Assembly: GCA_028687415.1 (NCBI GenBank)
Contig: JAQUAC010000010.1
Coordinates: 8,282-16,445, forward strand
Source of the DNA: Acidocella sp.
GTDB lineage: Bacteria > Pseudomonadota > Alphaproteobacteria > Acetobacterales > Acetobacteraceae
Direction: 5' to 3'
DNA length: 8,164 nt
In this document: in pieces, positions 1 through 6,540 of the stretch
How the letters are laid out: every line of letters begins with the position of its first letter
How positions within the stretch are numbered: position 1 is the stretch's first letter
The notes under the pieces: generated by a model
The model's input: only the letters and a program-made list of their open reading frames with translations
Database searches by the model: none
Told to the model about the DNA's origin: nothing
Made by a program: the position numbers and the translations under genes

Positions 1-140
1 GGGTTTTCCCGCAAAGCCGCCATCGCCGCTGCCTTGGCTTCATCCCGTGCCCACAGCGTCACATTCTTACCCGCGCGGGCGAACAACACCGCCAGCGCCG
101 TACCCCAGGCCCCAGCGCCGATCACGGCAATCCTACTCAT
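1..140 (-). CDS. gpsA: Glycerol-3-phosphate dehydrogenase [NAD(P)+], N-terminal part only
   Basis: The reverse strand from 140 encodes 46 residues beginning MSRIAVIGAGAWGTALAVLF, and the gene then runs off the left edge. The GxGxWGTAL pattern at residues 8-16 is the dinucleotide-binding loop of the GpsA Rossmann fold, and the WGTALA wording is typical of this enzyme. GpsA reduces dihydroxyacetone phosphate to sn-glycerol-3-phosphate in the cytoplasm, supplying the phospholipid backbone. The ATG sits inside the end of rlmJ (8-base overlap, ATGAGTAG). A purine-rich GAGAGGG stretch about 6 bases upstream is a plausible ribosome binding site. The missing C-terminal substrate domain lies outside the window. 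Identification is strong despite the short fragment, because gpsA commonly neighbours tsaD in alphaproteobacteria. Confidence 0.9.
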   Translation of the reverse strand, partial: MSRIAVIGAGAWGTALAVLFARAGKNVTLWARDEAKAAAMAALREN

Positions 141-945
141 TGATCACCCTCTCGATGACACTGGAACTCCCCGGCTCGCCAAACACCTTCTCGCACGCCT
201 GCAAAACCGGCAGCGCCTCGGCCTCGAATCCATAAGGCGGGTTGATGACCAGCAGCCCGCACCCGTTCAGCCGCCCCGGGTCCGTATCCGGCCGGCGCAG
301 CAGCTCCAGCGCAATCACGTCGCGCACCGGCGAGAGCTTCAGGCTCTCGAAGAAATTCCGCACCGGGCCGCGATGCTTGATCGGGTACCACACCACGAAC
401 ACGCCAGAGGGAAATTTCTGCCAGGCCGCCACAAGGGATTTGCTCAACACCTCGAATTCATCGGTGCGCTCGAAGGGCGGATCGATCAGCACCAGCGCGC
501 GCTTTTCCGGCGGCGGCAGAAACGCACCCATCGCCTCGTAACCGTCGCGCTCATGCACCGCCACGCCGGGCGTGCCGCGCAGATTCCGCCGCAGCGTGGC
601 GGCGTCCTCGGGGTGCAACTCGCAGGCCACCAGCCTGTCCTGCTGGCGCAGCAGCGCCGCGGCAATGGCAGGCGAGCCGGGATACAGTCCGAGGCTACCC
701 ATCAGCGCCACATATTCCGCCAGAGCGGGCGGCGGGGTTTCCAGTATCCGGCCAATGCCGTCTCGCCACTCCCCGGTCTTTTCCGCCTGCTCGGAGCGCA
801 CGTCGTAACGCCCGATTCCGGCATGGGTGTCCAACACCAGAAACGGCTTGTCCTTGCGCTGCATGCCCCGCAGCAGCGGCAGCATCAGCGCGTGCTTCAT
901 CACGTCGGCAAAATTTCCGGCGTGGTAGATATGGCGATAATTCAT
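133..945 (-). CDS. rlmJ: 23S rRNA (adenine(2030)-N(6))-methyltransferase RlmJ
   Basis: This 270-residue protein matches the RlmJ/YhiR family (formerly DUF519; E. coli RlmJ is about 280 residues). Visible marks are the N-terminal NYRHIYHAGNFADVMKH block (residues 2-18), the DTHAG loop at 39-43 that belongs to the S-adenosylmethionine site, an acidic ACELHP strand end near 107-112, and the catalytic DPPF motif at 155-158 followed by ER. The family methylates N6 of A2030 in 23S rRNA, acting on naked rRNA during ribosome assembly. The start is well supported: GGAGAG lies 5 bases before the ATG, and the ATG is 1 base after the tsaD stop, so translation is probably coupled. The 3' end overlaps gpsA by 8 bases. 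No truncation or key-residue loss is seen. Confidence 0.94.
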   Translation of the reverse strand: MNYRHIYHAGNFADVMKHALMLPLLRGMQRKDKPFLVLDTHAGIGRYDVRSEQAEKTGEWRDGIGRILETPPPALAEYVALMGSLGLYPGSPAIAAALLRQQDRLVACELHPEDAATLRRNLRGTPGVAVHERDGYEAMGAFLPPPEKRALVLIDPPFERTDEFEVLSKSLVAAWQKFPSGVFVVWYPIKHRGPVRNFFESLKLSPVRDVIALELLRRPDTDPGRLNGCGLLVINPPYGFEAEALPVLQACEKVFGEPGSSSVIERVINE

Positions 946-946
946 T

Positions 947-1987
947 TCAGCTCTCCAGCGGCCAGCGCGGCTTACAGGGCGCAGCCAGCGTATCCGCCGC
1001 CATCCCCGCGCGCAGCCGTTCCAGCCCCGCCCAGGCGACCATCACGGCGTTATCAGTACATAGACGCAAAGGCGGCGCGATGAGCGGCTTGCCTCGCCTT
1101 GCCGCCACCTCGGCCAGCCGGGCGCGGATGGCGCCATTCGCCGCCACGCCGCCCGCCACCACAATGGCGCTGGCATCCGGGCACAGCGCCAGGGCATGCT
1201 CCAGCCGGTCGCCCAGAATATCCGTCACCGATGCCTGGAAGCTGGCGGCAATATCCGCGACCCGCGCGCGCGGCAACGCCCCCGGCGGCTCGGCGGCCAC
1301 CAGCAGCGCCACGGCGGTCTTCAGCCCGGAGAATGAAAAATCGCACCCCGCACGGTGCAGCAGCGGACGGGGCAGCGGCACGGCGGCGGCATTACCCTCG
1401 CGGGCCATTGCCTCCAGCGCCGGGCCGCCGGGGTAGGGCAGGCCCAGCAGCTTGGCGGTCTTGTCAAACGCTTCGCCCACCGCGTCATCCAGCGTGGTGC
1501 CCAGCAGCCGGTAGCGGCCCACGCCCTCCACCGCCACGCATTGGCTATGCCCGCCAGAGAGCAACAACAGCAGATACGGGAAGTCAGGCTGCACCGGGCT
1601 CAACCCCGGCAGACGCGCGGTCAAGGCGTGCGCCTCCAGGTGGTTGACCGCGAGATACGGCTTTCCCGCCGCCAGGGCTGCACCCTTGGCATAGCCGGTG
1701 CCCACCAGCAGCCCGCCGATCAGCCCCGGCCCCGCCGTGGCGGCAATGGCGTCCAGGTCCGCGAACCCCAGCCCCGCCTCGCGCAGCGCGTCCTTCACCA
1801 GCGCATCCAGCACCGCCAGATGCGCCCTGGCCGCGATTTCCGGCACCACACCGCCAAAAACCGCGTGATCGGCGATCTGGCTCAGCACGCGCTCGGCCAA
1901 AATCCGCCCGTCCGGCGCCAGCACCGCCGCGGCTGTTTCATCGCATGAGCTCTCAATGCCCAGAATTGGCGCATCTTTTCTTTCCAT
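947..1987 (-). CDS. tsaD: tRNA N6-adenosine threonylcarbamoyltransferase TsaD (Gcp/Kae1)
   Basis: This 346-residue protein has all the landmarks of bacterial TsaD: GIESSCDET (10-18), the metal-binding NHLEAH with His116 and His120, LSGGHS (143-148), GTTLDDAVGEAFDK (163-176), FSGLKTA (219-225), GGVAANG (279-285) and CTDNA with Asp312. TsaD transfers the threonylcarbamoyl group to A37 of ANN-decoding tRNAs with TsaB and TsaE, giving t6A in the cytoplasm. I chose the ATG at 1987 (MERKDAPILG). An upstream in-frame start at 2026 would add 13 unconserved residues and run into hemC on the other strand. No clear Shine-Dalgarno precedes 1987. The gene is divergent from hemC across 23 bases and is followed after 1 base by rlmJ. 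This conserved arrangement supports the call. Confidence 0.96.
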   Translation of the reverse strand: MERKDAPILGIESSCDETAAAVLAPDGRILAERVLSQIADHAVFGGVVPEIAARAHLAVLDALVKDALREAGLGFADLDAIAATAGPGLIGGLLVGTGYAKGAALAAGKPYLAVNHLEAHALTARLPGLSPVQPDFPYLLLLLSGGHSQCVAVEGVGRYRLLGTTLDDAVGEAFDKTAKLLGLPYPGGPALEAMAREGNAAAVPLPRPLLHRAGCDFSFSGLKTAVALLVAAEPPGALPRARVADIAASFQASVTDILGDRLEHALALCPDASAIVVAGGVAANGAIRARLAEVAARRGKPLIAPPLRLCTDNAVMVAWAGLERLRAGMAADTLAAPCKPRWPLES

Positions 1988-2010
1988 GCCGCACGCTCTA
2001 GACCACGCGC
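1988..2010. promoter_or_regulatory. Compact divergent intergenic region between tsaD and hemC
   Basis: Only 23 bases separate the chosen tsaD and hemC starts (44 if hemC begins at GTG 2032). The region must hold, or lie within, the start signals of two units read in opposite directions, so the promoters would overlap the coding starts. It contains CTCTAGAC, centred on the palindrome TCTAGA, but I cannot assign -35/-10 boxes with confidence. No Shine-Dalgarno is visible for either gene. The assignment as regulatory rests on gene orientation alone. Confidence 0.4.
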
Positions 2011-2997
2011 GTGAAAACCGTAACACCCCAAGTGAAACCGCATACCCGGACTCTGCCTCTAAAGGCCGGCACGCGCGGCTCTCCCCTCGCCCGTCAGCAG
2101 ACCGCCACCTTCCTGGCCTTGCTCACGCAATTCTGTCCCGTGCTGCGCGGCATGGAGGTGTTTGAGGAGCATATCATCGTCACCACCGGCGACGCGGTGC
2201 AGCACCGCGCCCTCGCTGACATCGGCGGCAAGGGGCTGTTCGCCAAGGAAATCCACGACTCCCTGCTGGAAGGGCGGATCGATTTCGCCGTGCACAGCCT
2301 GAAGGATCTGGAAACCACGCTGCCGCCCGGCATCGCCCTGGCCTGCACTCTCAAGCGCGAGGATGCGAGGGACGTGCTGATCCTGCCGCCCGGCCACAAA
2401 CCGGTGGACCCTGCGGACCCGTATTCCGCCCTGCCCTTGGGCGCCCGAATCGGCTCGGCCAGCGTGCGGCGCCAGGCGCAGCTGAAATACGCGCGGCCAG
2501 ATCTGCAATTCTCGCTGCTGCGCGGCAATGTCGGCACGCGGCTCGGCAAGGTGGAATCCGGCGAGCTGGACGCCACGCTGCTCGCCTATGCGGGCCTGCG
2601 GCGCTTGGGCTTGGCGGACAAGGCCAGCGTGGTGCTGAGCCCGGAGCAGATGGTCCCCTCCGCCTGCCAAGGCATTGTCGGCATCACCGTGCGCGAATCC
2701 GACACCGAGCTGCTCTCGCTGCTCTCAGGCATTGAAGACCCGGAGGCAAAAGCCGTGGCCACCGCCGAGCGGGCGCTGCTGGGCGCGCTGGACGGCTCTT
2801 GCCGCACCCCCATCGGCGGCTATGCCCGGCTGCTGGAGGATGGCACCCTGCACCTCACCGGCCTCGTGGCGCGGGCGGACGGCACCTTCCTGCTCCAGCG
2901 CAGCGCCACCGGCGCGGTGGAAGATGCCGAGGCCATGGGCCGCGAGCTAGGCCTCTCGCTGAAGGCTGACAGCCCCCAGGATATTTTCGCACCGTGA
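2011..2997 (+). CDS. hemC: Porphobilinogen deaminase (hydroxymethylbilane synthase) HemC
   Basis: HemC polymerises four porphobilinogen molecules into hydroxymethylbilane in the cytoplasm, the third common step of tetrapyrrole synthesis. The 328-residue product shows AGTRGSPLARQQ near residues 19-30, GDAVQHRALADIGGKGLF (substrate and cofactor loop), HSLKDLE with the catalytic aspartate Asp99 (E. coli Asp84), SVRRQAQL, LRGNVGTRLGK, and DGSCRTPIGG with Cys264, the anchor of the dipyrromethane cofactor. The GTG at 2011 is the first start and gives an N-terminal extension of about 12-15 residues relative to E. coli. The in-frame GTG at 2032 is nearly as likely, and neither has a good Shine-Dalgarno. 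The tsaD start is only 23 bases away on the other strand. The stop overlaps the hemD start (GTGA). Confidence 0.95.
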   Translation: MKTVTPQVKPHTRTLPLKAGTRGSPLARQQTATFLALLTQFCPVLRGMEVFEEHIIVTTGDAVQHRALADIGGKGLFAKEIHDSLLEGRIDFAVHSLKDLETTLPPGIALACTLKREDARDVLILPPGHKPVDPADPYSALPLGARIGSASVRRQAQLKYARPDLQFSLLRGNVGTRLGKVESGELDATLLAYAGLRRLGLADKASVVLSPEQMVPSACQGIVGITVRESDTELLSLLSGIEDPEAKAVATAERALLGALDGSCRTPIGGYARLLEDGTLHLTGLVARADGTFLLQRSATGAVEDAEAMGRELGLSLKADSPQDIFAP

Positions 2998-3662
2998 AGC
3001 TTCTGGTCACTAGGCCGGAGCCGGGGGCAAGCGCCACGGCCAAGCGCCTGGCGGCCCTGGGGTATGAGCCGGTCCTCCTCCCCTGTCTCAACATCACGCG
3101 CATCCCTGCGCGCCTGCCCGCACACCCGGCCGCGCTCGTCGTCACCAGTGGCCAGGCCGTGCCCGCTTTGCCCGCCTGCCTGCACAACACGCTGGTGTTC
3201 TGCGTGGGGGACGCCACCGCCGACAAGCTGCGCGAGGCCGGGTTCACCCGCGTGGAGAGCGCCAACGGCGACGCGGACGCGCTATTCCAGCTCATTGCCG
3301 CGCGACGCCTGCCGGGGCTGCACCTGCTGGCGGTAGGCGAGCGCCACGGCTTGGCTTTGCTGACCCGGCTACGGGGGGCGGGCATCTCCGCCATGCGCCG
3401 CAAGGTCTACACGGTATCGCCTTTGCGGCATCTGCCGGAAGCTATCACCCACGCCCTGGGGAACGGCGAAATCAGCGGCGCGCTGTTCTATTCGGCGGAA
3501 ACCGCCCGCGCCTTCGCCCGCCTCAAACCGCCCGGCACCGCCCGCATGAGCGCCTATGCGCTGAGCAAAACAGTCGCTGTTGCGTTACAAGACTTGCCCT
3601 GGGCGCAAATACATGTCGCATTAGCACCCACGGAGGCCGATCTGATGGCGTTGCTGGCATGA
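2994..3662 (+). CDS. hemD: Uroporphyrinogen-III synthase HemD
   Basis: This 222-residue protein begins MKLLVTRPEPGA, the usual HemD opening (VTRP...), and continues with the two-domain pattern of this poorly conserved family. ALVVTSGQAV (47-56) and VFCVGDATADKLREAGF (68-84) are recognisable; the latter is the 'vGxxTAxxLrxxGf' signature region. GEISGALFYSAETARAFARL (158-177) corresponds to the 'd.i.ftS.sav..f' strand-helix. HemD cyclises hydroxymethylbilane and inverts ring D to give uroporphyrinogen III. Position directly behind hemC makes the call firm although sequence conservation is low. The GTG start overlaps the hemC stop (GTGA) and its stop overlaps the next ATG (ATGA). The only AGGA upstream is 12 bases away, so translation coupled to hemC is likely. 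Confidence 0.92.
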   Translation: MKLLVTRPEPGASATAKRLAALGYEPVLLPCLNITRIPARLPAHPAALVVTSGQAVPALPACLHNTLVFCVGDATADKLREAGFTRVESANGDADALFQLIAARRLPGLHLLAVGERHGLALLTRLRGAGISAMRRKVYTVSPLRHLPEAITHALGNGEISGALFYSAETARAFARLKPPGTARMSAYALSKTVAVALQDLPWAQIHVALAPTEADLMALLA

Positions 3663-4528
3663 GCGAGACCGAAACAACAAACAGGGCGGCCCTGCCCGCC
3701 CCCGTGGAAGCCCCCGCGGCACCACCGCCGCTCACGCCCAAACCGCGCCGCTCCACCTGGCCCCTGGCTTTCACCTTTGGCTTCCTGCTGCTCGCGGGGG
3801 GCGAGGGGTATCTCTGGTACAGCCAGCAGGCGCACCAGGCCGACACCACCCAGCTCGCCGTGCTGCGCGCGCAAATGGACGATCTGCGCGCCGCCGCCGC
3901 GCGAACCACTCCGGCGCCGGACAGCCTGACCGCGCAGGCGGATCTGGTTCAGAAATTCGCCGCCCTGGCGGCGCAGGTGAGCGCCGTGCAGGCCCAGACC
4001 GCGGCGGACCACGGCGCGCTCTCCATGCTGCAGGCCAATTCCACCGATCTCGGCAAGCTCACCACGCGCATCGCCCTGCTCAACGCACTGGAAACGGCGC
4101 GCCTGGCGCTCGAATCCGGCCAGCCGCTCGGCATCATCCCCAACGCCCCGGACGCCCTGGCGAAATTCGCCAATACCCCTCCTCCCACCGAGGCCGCCTT
4201 GCGCGAAGCCTTCCCCGGCGCCGCCCGCGCCGCGGAGACGGCCAGCCTCTCGGCCCAGGGCAAGGCCGGCTTCTGGGATCAGGTGCGCCTGAGGCTGGAA
4301 AGCGTCATCACCATCAGCAACGGCACGCATGTGATCTTCGGCCCGCCCGCCGCCGCCGCGCTGAACCAGGCCCAGGCCGCGCTGGATGCCGGTGACCTCG
4401 CCGGTGCCGTGGCACATGTGCAGACGCTCAGCCTGCCGGCGCAGCGCGCCATGGGCGGCTGGCTGCCCCAGGCGCAGGCTTTGCTAGCTGCCCGCGCGGC
4501 GCTCGTGACCCTGGCACAAGGCGCTTAG
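3659..4528 (+). CDS. Alphaproteobacterial mitofilin/Mic60-like inner-membrane protein
   Basis: The 289-residue product has a short proline-rich cytoplasmic N terminus (1-33), one membrane segment (about 34-54, starting WPLAFTFGFLLLAG), an Ala/Gln/Leu/Asp-rich region likely to form a coiled coil (about 62-125), and a C-terminal helical block from about 205 (WDQVRLRLESV) through LNQAQAALDAGDLAGAVAHV (235-254) to a WLPQAQALLAARAAL ending. That C-terminal block resembles the mitofilin domain of alphaproteobacterial Mic60 (COG4223). Mic60 in mitochondria shapes crista junctions, and bacterial homologues are associated with intracytoplasmic membranes and envelope contacts. It is shorter than many homologues, mainly in the coiled-coil part. 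The position between hemD and hemY is the classic alphaproteobacterial one. A molecular role in heme synthesis is unproven. The start overlaps hemD by ATGA. Confidence 0.82.
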   Translation: MSETETTNRAALPAPVEAPAAPPPLTPKPRRSTWPLAFTFGFLLLAGGEGYLWYSQQAHQADTTQLAVLRAQMDDLRAAAARTTPAPDSLTAQADLVQKFAALAAQVSAVQAQTAADHGALSMLQANSTDLGKLTTRIALLNALETARLALESGQPLGIIPNAPDALAKFANTPPPTEAALREAFPGAARAAETASLSAQGKAGFWDQVRLRLESVITISNGTHVIFGPPAAAALNQAQAALDAGDLAGAVAHVQTLSLPAQRAMGGWLPQAQALLAARAALVTLAQGA

Positions 4529-4533
4529 AGGCC

Positions 4534-5739
4534 ATGCTGCGCGCGGCAAAATTCCTCATCCTGGCGGCAGTGCTGCTGGCGCTGGCCTGGTGGGTGGGTA
4601 GCCTGCCCGGCAATGTCACGGCGCATGCCGGGCCTTACACCATCGCCACCTCCACCCCGGCGGCGCTGCTGCTGATCTTCCTCATCACGTTGCTCTTCAC
4701 CATCCTGCTCCGCGTGCTGGGCGGCATCCGCCATGCGCCGGGGAGCTTCTCCGCCTGGCGCGGCGGGCGGCGGGCGAAGCTGGGCGATATCGCGACCCAG
4801 CGCGGCCTCGTGGCCCTGGCCGCCGGAGACGCCACCGCCGCCCGCGCCGAAGCCGGGCGTGCGAAAAAACTGCTTGGCGAGACGCCGCTGGTGCTGCTGC
4901 TCACGGCGGAGGCCGCGCGGCTAGCCGGGCAAACCGACGAAGCGGCAGCCGCCTTCCAGCGCCTGACCCAGCAGAAGGAGATGCGCTATCTCGGGCATCG
5001 CGGCCTGCTACGGGCCAGCTTGGCGGCACATGATAGCACAGTGGCGCAAAAACATGCTTTGGCGGCTGAGGAAGCATATCCCGGCGCCACCTGGACCCGC
5101 GCGCGACGCCTGGAACTTGCCTTGCGCGAGAAGGACTATACCGCCGCCTTAGCCCTCACCCACGAACCTGCTGAGGTCGCTGCTCTGGCAACAGCGGCTT
5201 CATACACCACCCCGAACCCGCACCGGGCGCTGGACTACGCCAAGCAGGCGATGAAGGCGGACCCCACTCTCGCCCCCGCGATCGTGGCGCTGGCCGACGC
5301 ATTGAACGGCCGCCAGAAACCCCGCGCCGCGCGCAAGGCGTTGCTGGCGGGCTGGAAAACCACCCCGCACCCGCTCATCGCCGCCGCATGGTTCGCGCCG
5401 GAGGCAACGCCGCTGGAGCGCGCCCAGGATGCCGCCATCCTCGCCGCCGCCAATCCCGGGCACGCGGAATCCGAGCTGCTGCTGGCGCAAACCGCCCTGG
5501 CCGCCAACCTCCCTGGCGAGGCGAAGCGCCACGCCGAGGCTGCCCTGGCCGCCGGCGCCACCGATGGCCGGGCGCAGAGCATTCTCGACCAACTCGCGGG
5601 CAAGCCCGCTATACCCTCTCGCCTCGTCTGGGTCTGCGATTCCTGCCACCACGCGCAGGCTGAATGGGCCGCCATCTGCCCCGGCTGCACGGCGGCGGGC
5701 ACAATGCGCTGGAAGGCCCCCGGCACGGCGCTGGTTTGA
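4534..5739 (+). CDS. hemY: HemY-like membrane protein with TPR-type repeats and C-terminal four-cysteine zinc-ribbon
   Basis: This 401-residue protein fits the HemY N-terminal family of proteobacterial hem operons (not the unrelated protoporphyrinogen oxidase of the same name). It has two membrane helices (about 4-22 and 43-62) enclosing a short loop, then an Ala/Leu-rich array of helix pairs consistent with tetratricopeptide repeats (about 83-355; for example LVALAAGDATAARAEAGRA and LLLTAEAARLAGQTDEAAAA). The last 40 residues hold CDSC (368-371) and CPGC (382-385) followed by MRW, a rubredoxin/zinc-ribbon-like knuckle resembling the C terminus of LapB/YciM. The family is thought to act with late heme synthesis, but its biochemical role is not settled. 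It starts 5 bases after the mic60 stop, with AGAGG only 2 bases from the ATG, so coupling is likely. The 3' end touches the tonB-like start. Confidence 0.88.
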   Translation: MLRAAKFLILAAVLLALAWWVGSLPGNVTAHAGPYTIATSTPAALLLIFLITLLFTILLRVLGGIRHAPGSFSAWRGGRRAKLGDIATQRGLVALAAGDATAARAEAGRAKKLLGETPLVLLLTAEAARLAGQTDEAAAAFQRLTQQKEMRYLGHRGLLRASLAAHDSTVAQKHALAAEEAYPGATWTRARRLELALREKDYTAALALTHEPAEVAALATAASYTTPNPHRALDYAKQAMKADPTLAPAIVALADALNGRQKPRAARKALLAGWKTTPHPLIAAAWFAPEATPLERAQDAAILAAANPGHAESELLLAQTALAANLPGEAKRHAEAALAAGATDGRAQSILDQLAGKPAIPSRLVWVCDSCHHAQAEWAAICPGCTAAGTMRWKAPGTALV

Positions 5740-6461
5740 ACAGCCGGCTTTCCCCCCCGGGTTGGGACGCGCCGGAACTCGGCCTGCCCCGCGCTACCGC
5801 GCTGGCCATTCTCATCGTCTCCGGCATGGCCATACTCGCCATCCGGCTCACCACCCTGCCCAGGCCGCAACCGGCGCCGCAGATCATTCAGGTGATGCAT
5901 GTCACTTTGACCGAACTGCCCCGCCCGGCCCCGCCAGCGCCCCCCGCGCCGCCGCGAACCGTGCCGCCGCCAAAGCCCGCCCCTGCCGTCATCCCCAAAC
6001 CGCCGCCGGTGGAAAGCAAGCTTCCGATGGCGGTGAAGCCACCCCCGCCCGCCCGGCATGCCCCCAAGCCACAGCCGCGGCGCCCTGCCGCCCGGCACAC
6101 GGCGCCGCCCGCCCCCGCCCCTGCCCCGGCGCCACAACCCGCGCCCGCCGCGCCGCCGCCCACCAGCGGCATCGGCCCTTACGGCGACCAGATTTACAGC
6201 ATCATCCAGGCCAATCAGGCCGTGCCGGACGTGGTGGCGCAGCTCGGCCTCTCCGGCACCGCCGTTGTTGAGATCACCGTCGCGCCGAGCGGGCGTATCC
6301 TCTCGGCCAAAATCGCCAAATCCAGCGGCGTGCCACTTATCGACCAAACCGCCTTACAGCACGCCCAGGCTGCCAGCCTGCCCCCCTTCAACAACCAGAT
6401 GCCGCAAGCACCGCACAGATTTCTCGTGCCTATCGAAATCTCGCCCAGCGGCAGCGAGTAG
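5736..6461 (+). CDS. TonB-like energy-transducer protein with long proline-rich linker
   Basis: From the proposed start the protein has 241 residues: a short cytoplasmic tail, one membrane helix (about 20-38), a linker of Pro/Ala/Lys (about 41-143) and a C-terminal TonB domain (about 146-235). That domain includes LSGTAVVEITVAPSGRI, SSGVPLID, the ALQHAQAASLPPF helix and FLVPIEI. TonB links the proton-motive force of ExbB/ExbD to outer-membrane receptors; the linker spans the periplasm. No exbB, exbD or receptor gene is in the window. The start is uncertain. TTG at 5736 overlaps the hemY stop (TTGA) and leaves a sensible N terminus. ATG at 5664 would overlap hemY by 76 bases and add unlike residues. 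ATG at 5826 would cut into the membrane helix. The helix lacks the histidine usual in TonB, so a divergent TonB-family protein is possible. Confidence 0.82.
   Translation: MNSRLSPPGWDAPELGLPRATALAILIVSGMAILAIRLTTLPRPQPAPQIIQVMHVTLTELPRPAPPAPPAPPRTVPPPKPAPAVIPKPPPVESKLPMAVKPPPPARHAPKPQPRRPAARHTAPPAPAPAPAPQPAPAAPPPTSGIGPYGDQIYSIIQANQAVPDVVAQLGLSGTAVVEITVAPSGRILSAKIAKSSGVPLIDQTALQHAQAASLPPFNNQMPQAPHRFLVPIEISPSGSE
5919..6127 (-). other. Cluster of three potential G-quadruplex motifs on the minus strand, inside the tonB-like linker
   Basis: The plus strand carries three sets of four C-runs of 3 or more with loops of 7 or fewer, which read as G-runs on the minus strand. They are 5919-5945 (loops 1, 2, 7), 6042-6065 (loops 1, 1, 6) and 6108-6127 (loops 1, 1, 2). 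All fall in the Pro-rich linker coding sequence, where CCC and CCG codons dominate, so codon choice alone may explain them. Folding would affect the template strand of the tonB-like gene. The motifs are seen directly; any function is unproven. Confidence 0.45.
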
Positions 6462-6540
6462 AGCCAGGCGAGGCGCAAATATTCTTAACCATAATTCAGC
6501 CCGGCCTCCCCTTGCCGCCACGGCGTCCTTCGGGCCAAGC

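Noticed and set aside
34..1083. Long plus-strand open frame (349 codons) opposite rlmJ and the end of tsaD
   Set aside because: It is antisense to two clear conserved genes, rich in Arg/His/Gln/Pro as expected from a high-GC shadow frame, and matches no family I recognise.
1988..2026. Longer tsaD start at 2026
   Set aside because: It adds 13 residues not seen in TsaD and overlaps hemC on the opposite strand; ATG 1987 places GIESSCDET at the usual distance from the N terminus.
3554..4417. Minus-strand open frame (287 codons) opposite the Mic60-like gene
   Set aside because: Low-complexity Gly/Arg/Gln shadow of the Ala-rich coiled-coil gene; no start signal or family resemblance.
5235..6347. 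Minus-strand open frame (370 codons) opposite hemY and the tonB-like gene
   Set aside because: Its Gly/Arg-rich composition is the reverse complement of the Pro-rich TonB linker and the Ala-rich HemY repeats. No domain is visible.
6058..6540. Upstream in-frame extension of the substrate-binding protein by 161 codons
   Set aside because: It runs in another frame of the tonB-like gene and reads as Pro/Arg-rich noise. A normal signal peptide begins at 6541.
6462..6540. Terminator between the tonB-like gene and the substrate-binding protein
   Set aside because: Only short stems (GCCG-cca-CGGC) are visible and none is followed by a T-run, so no intrinsic terminator can be supported.
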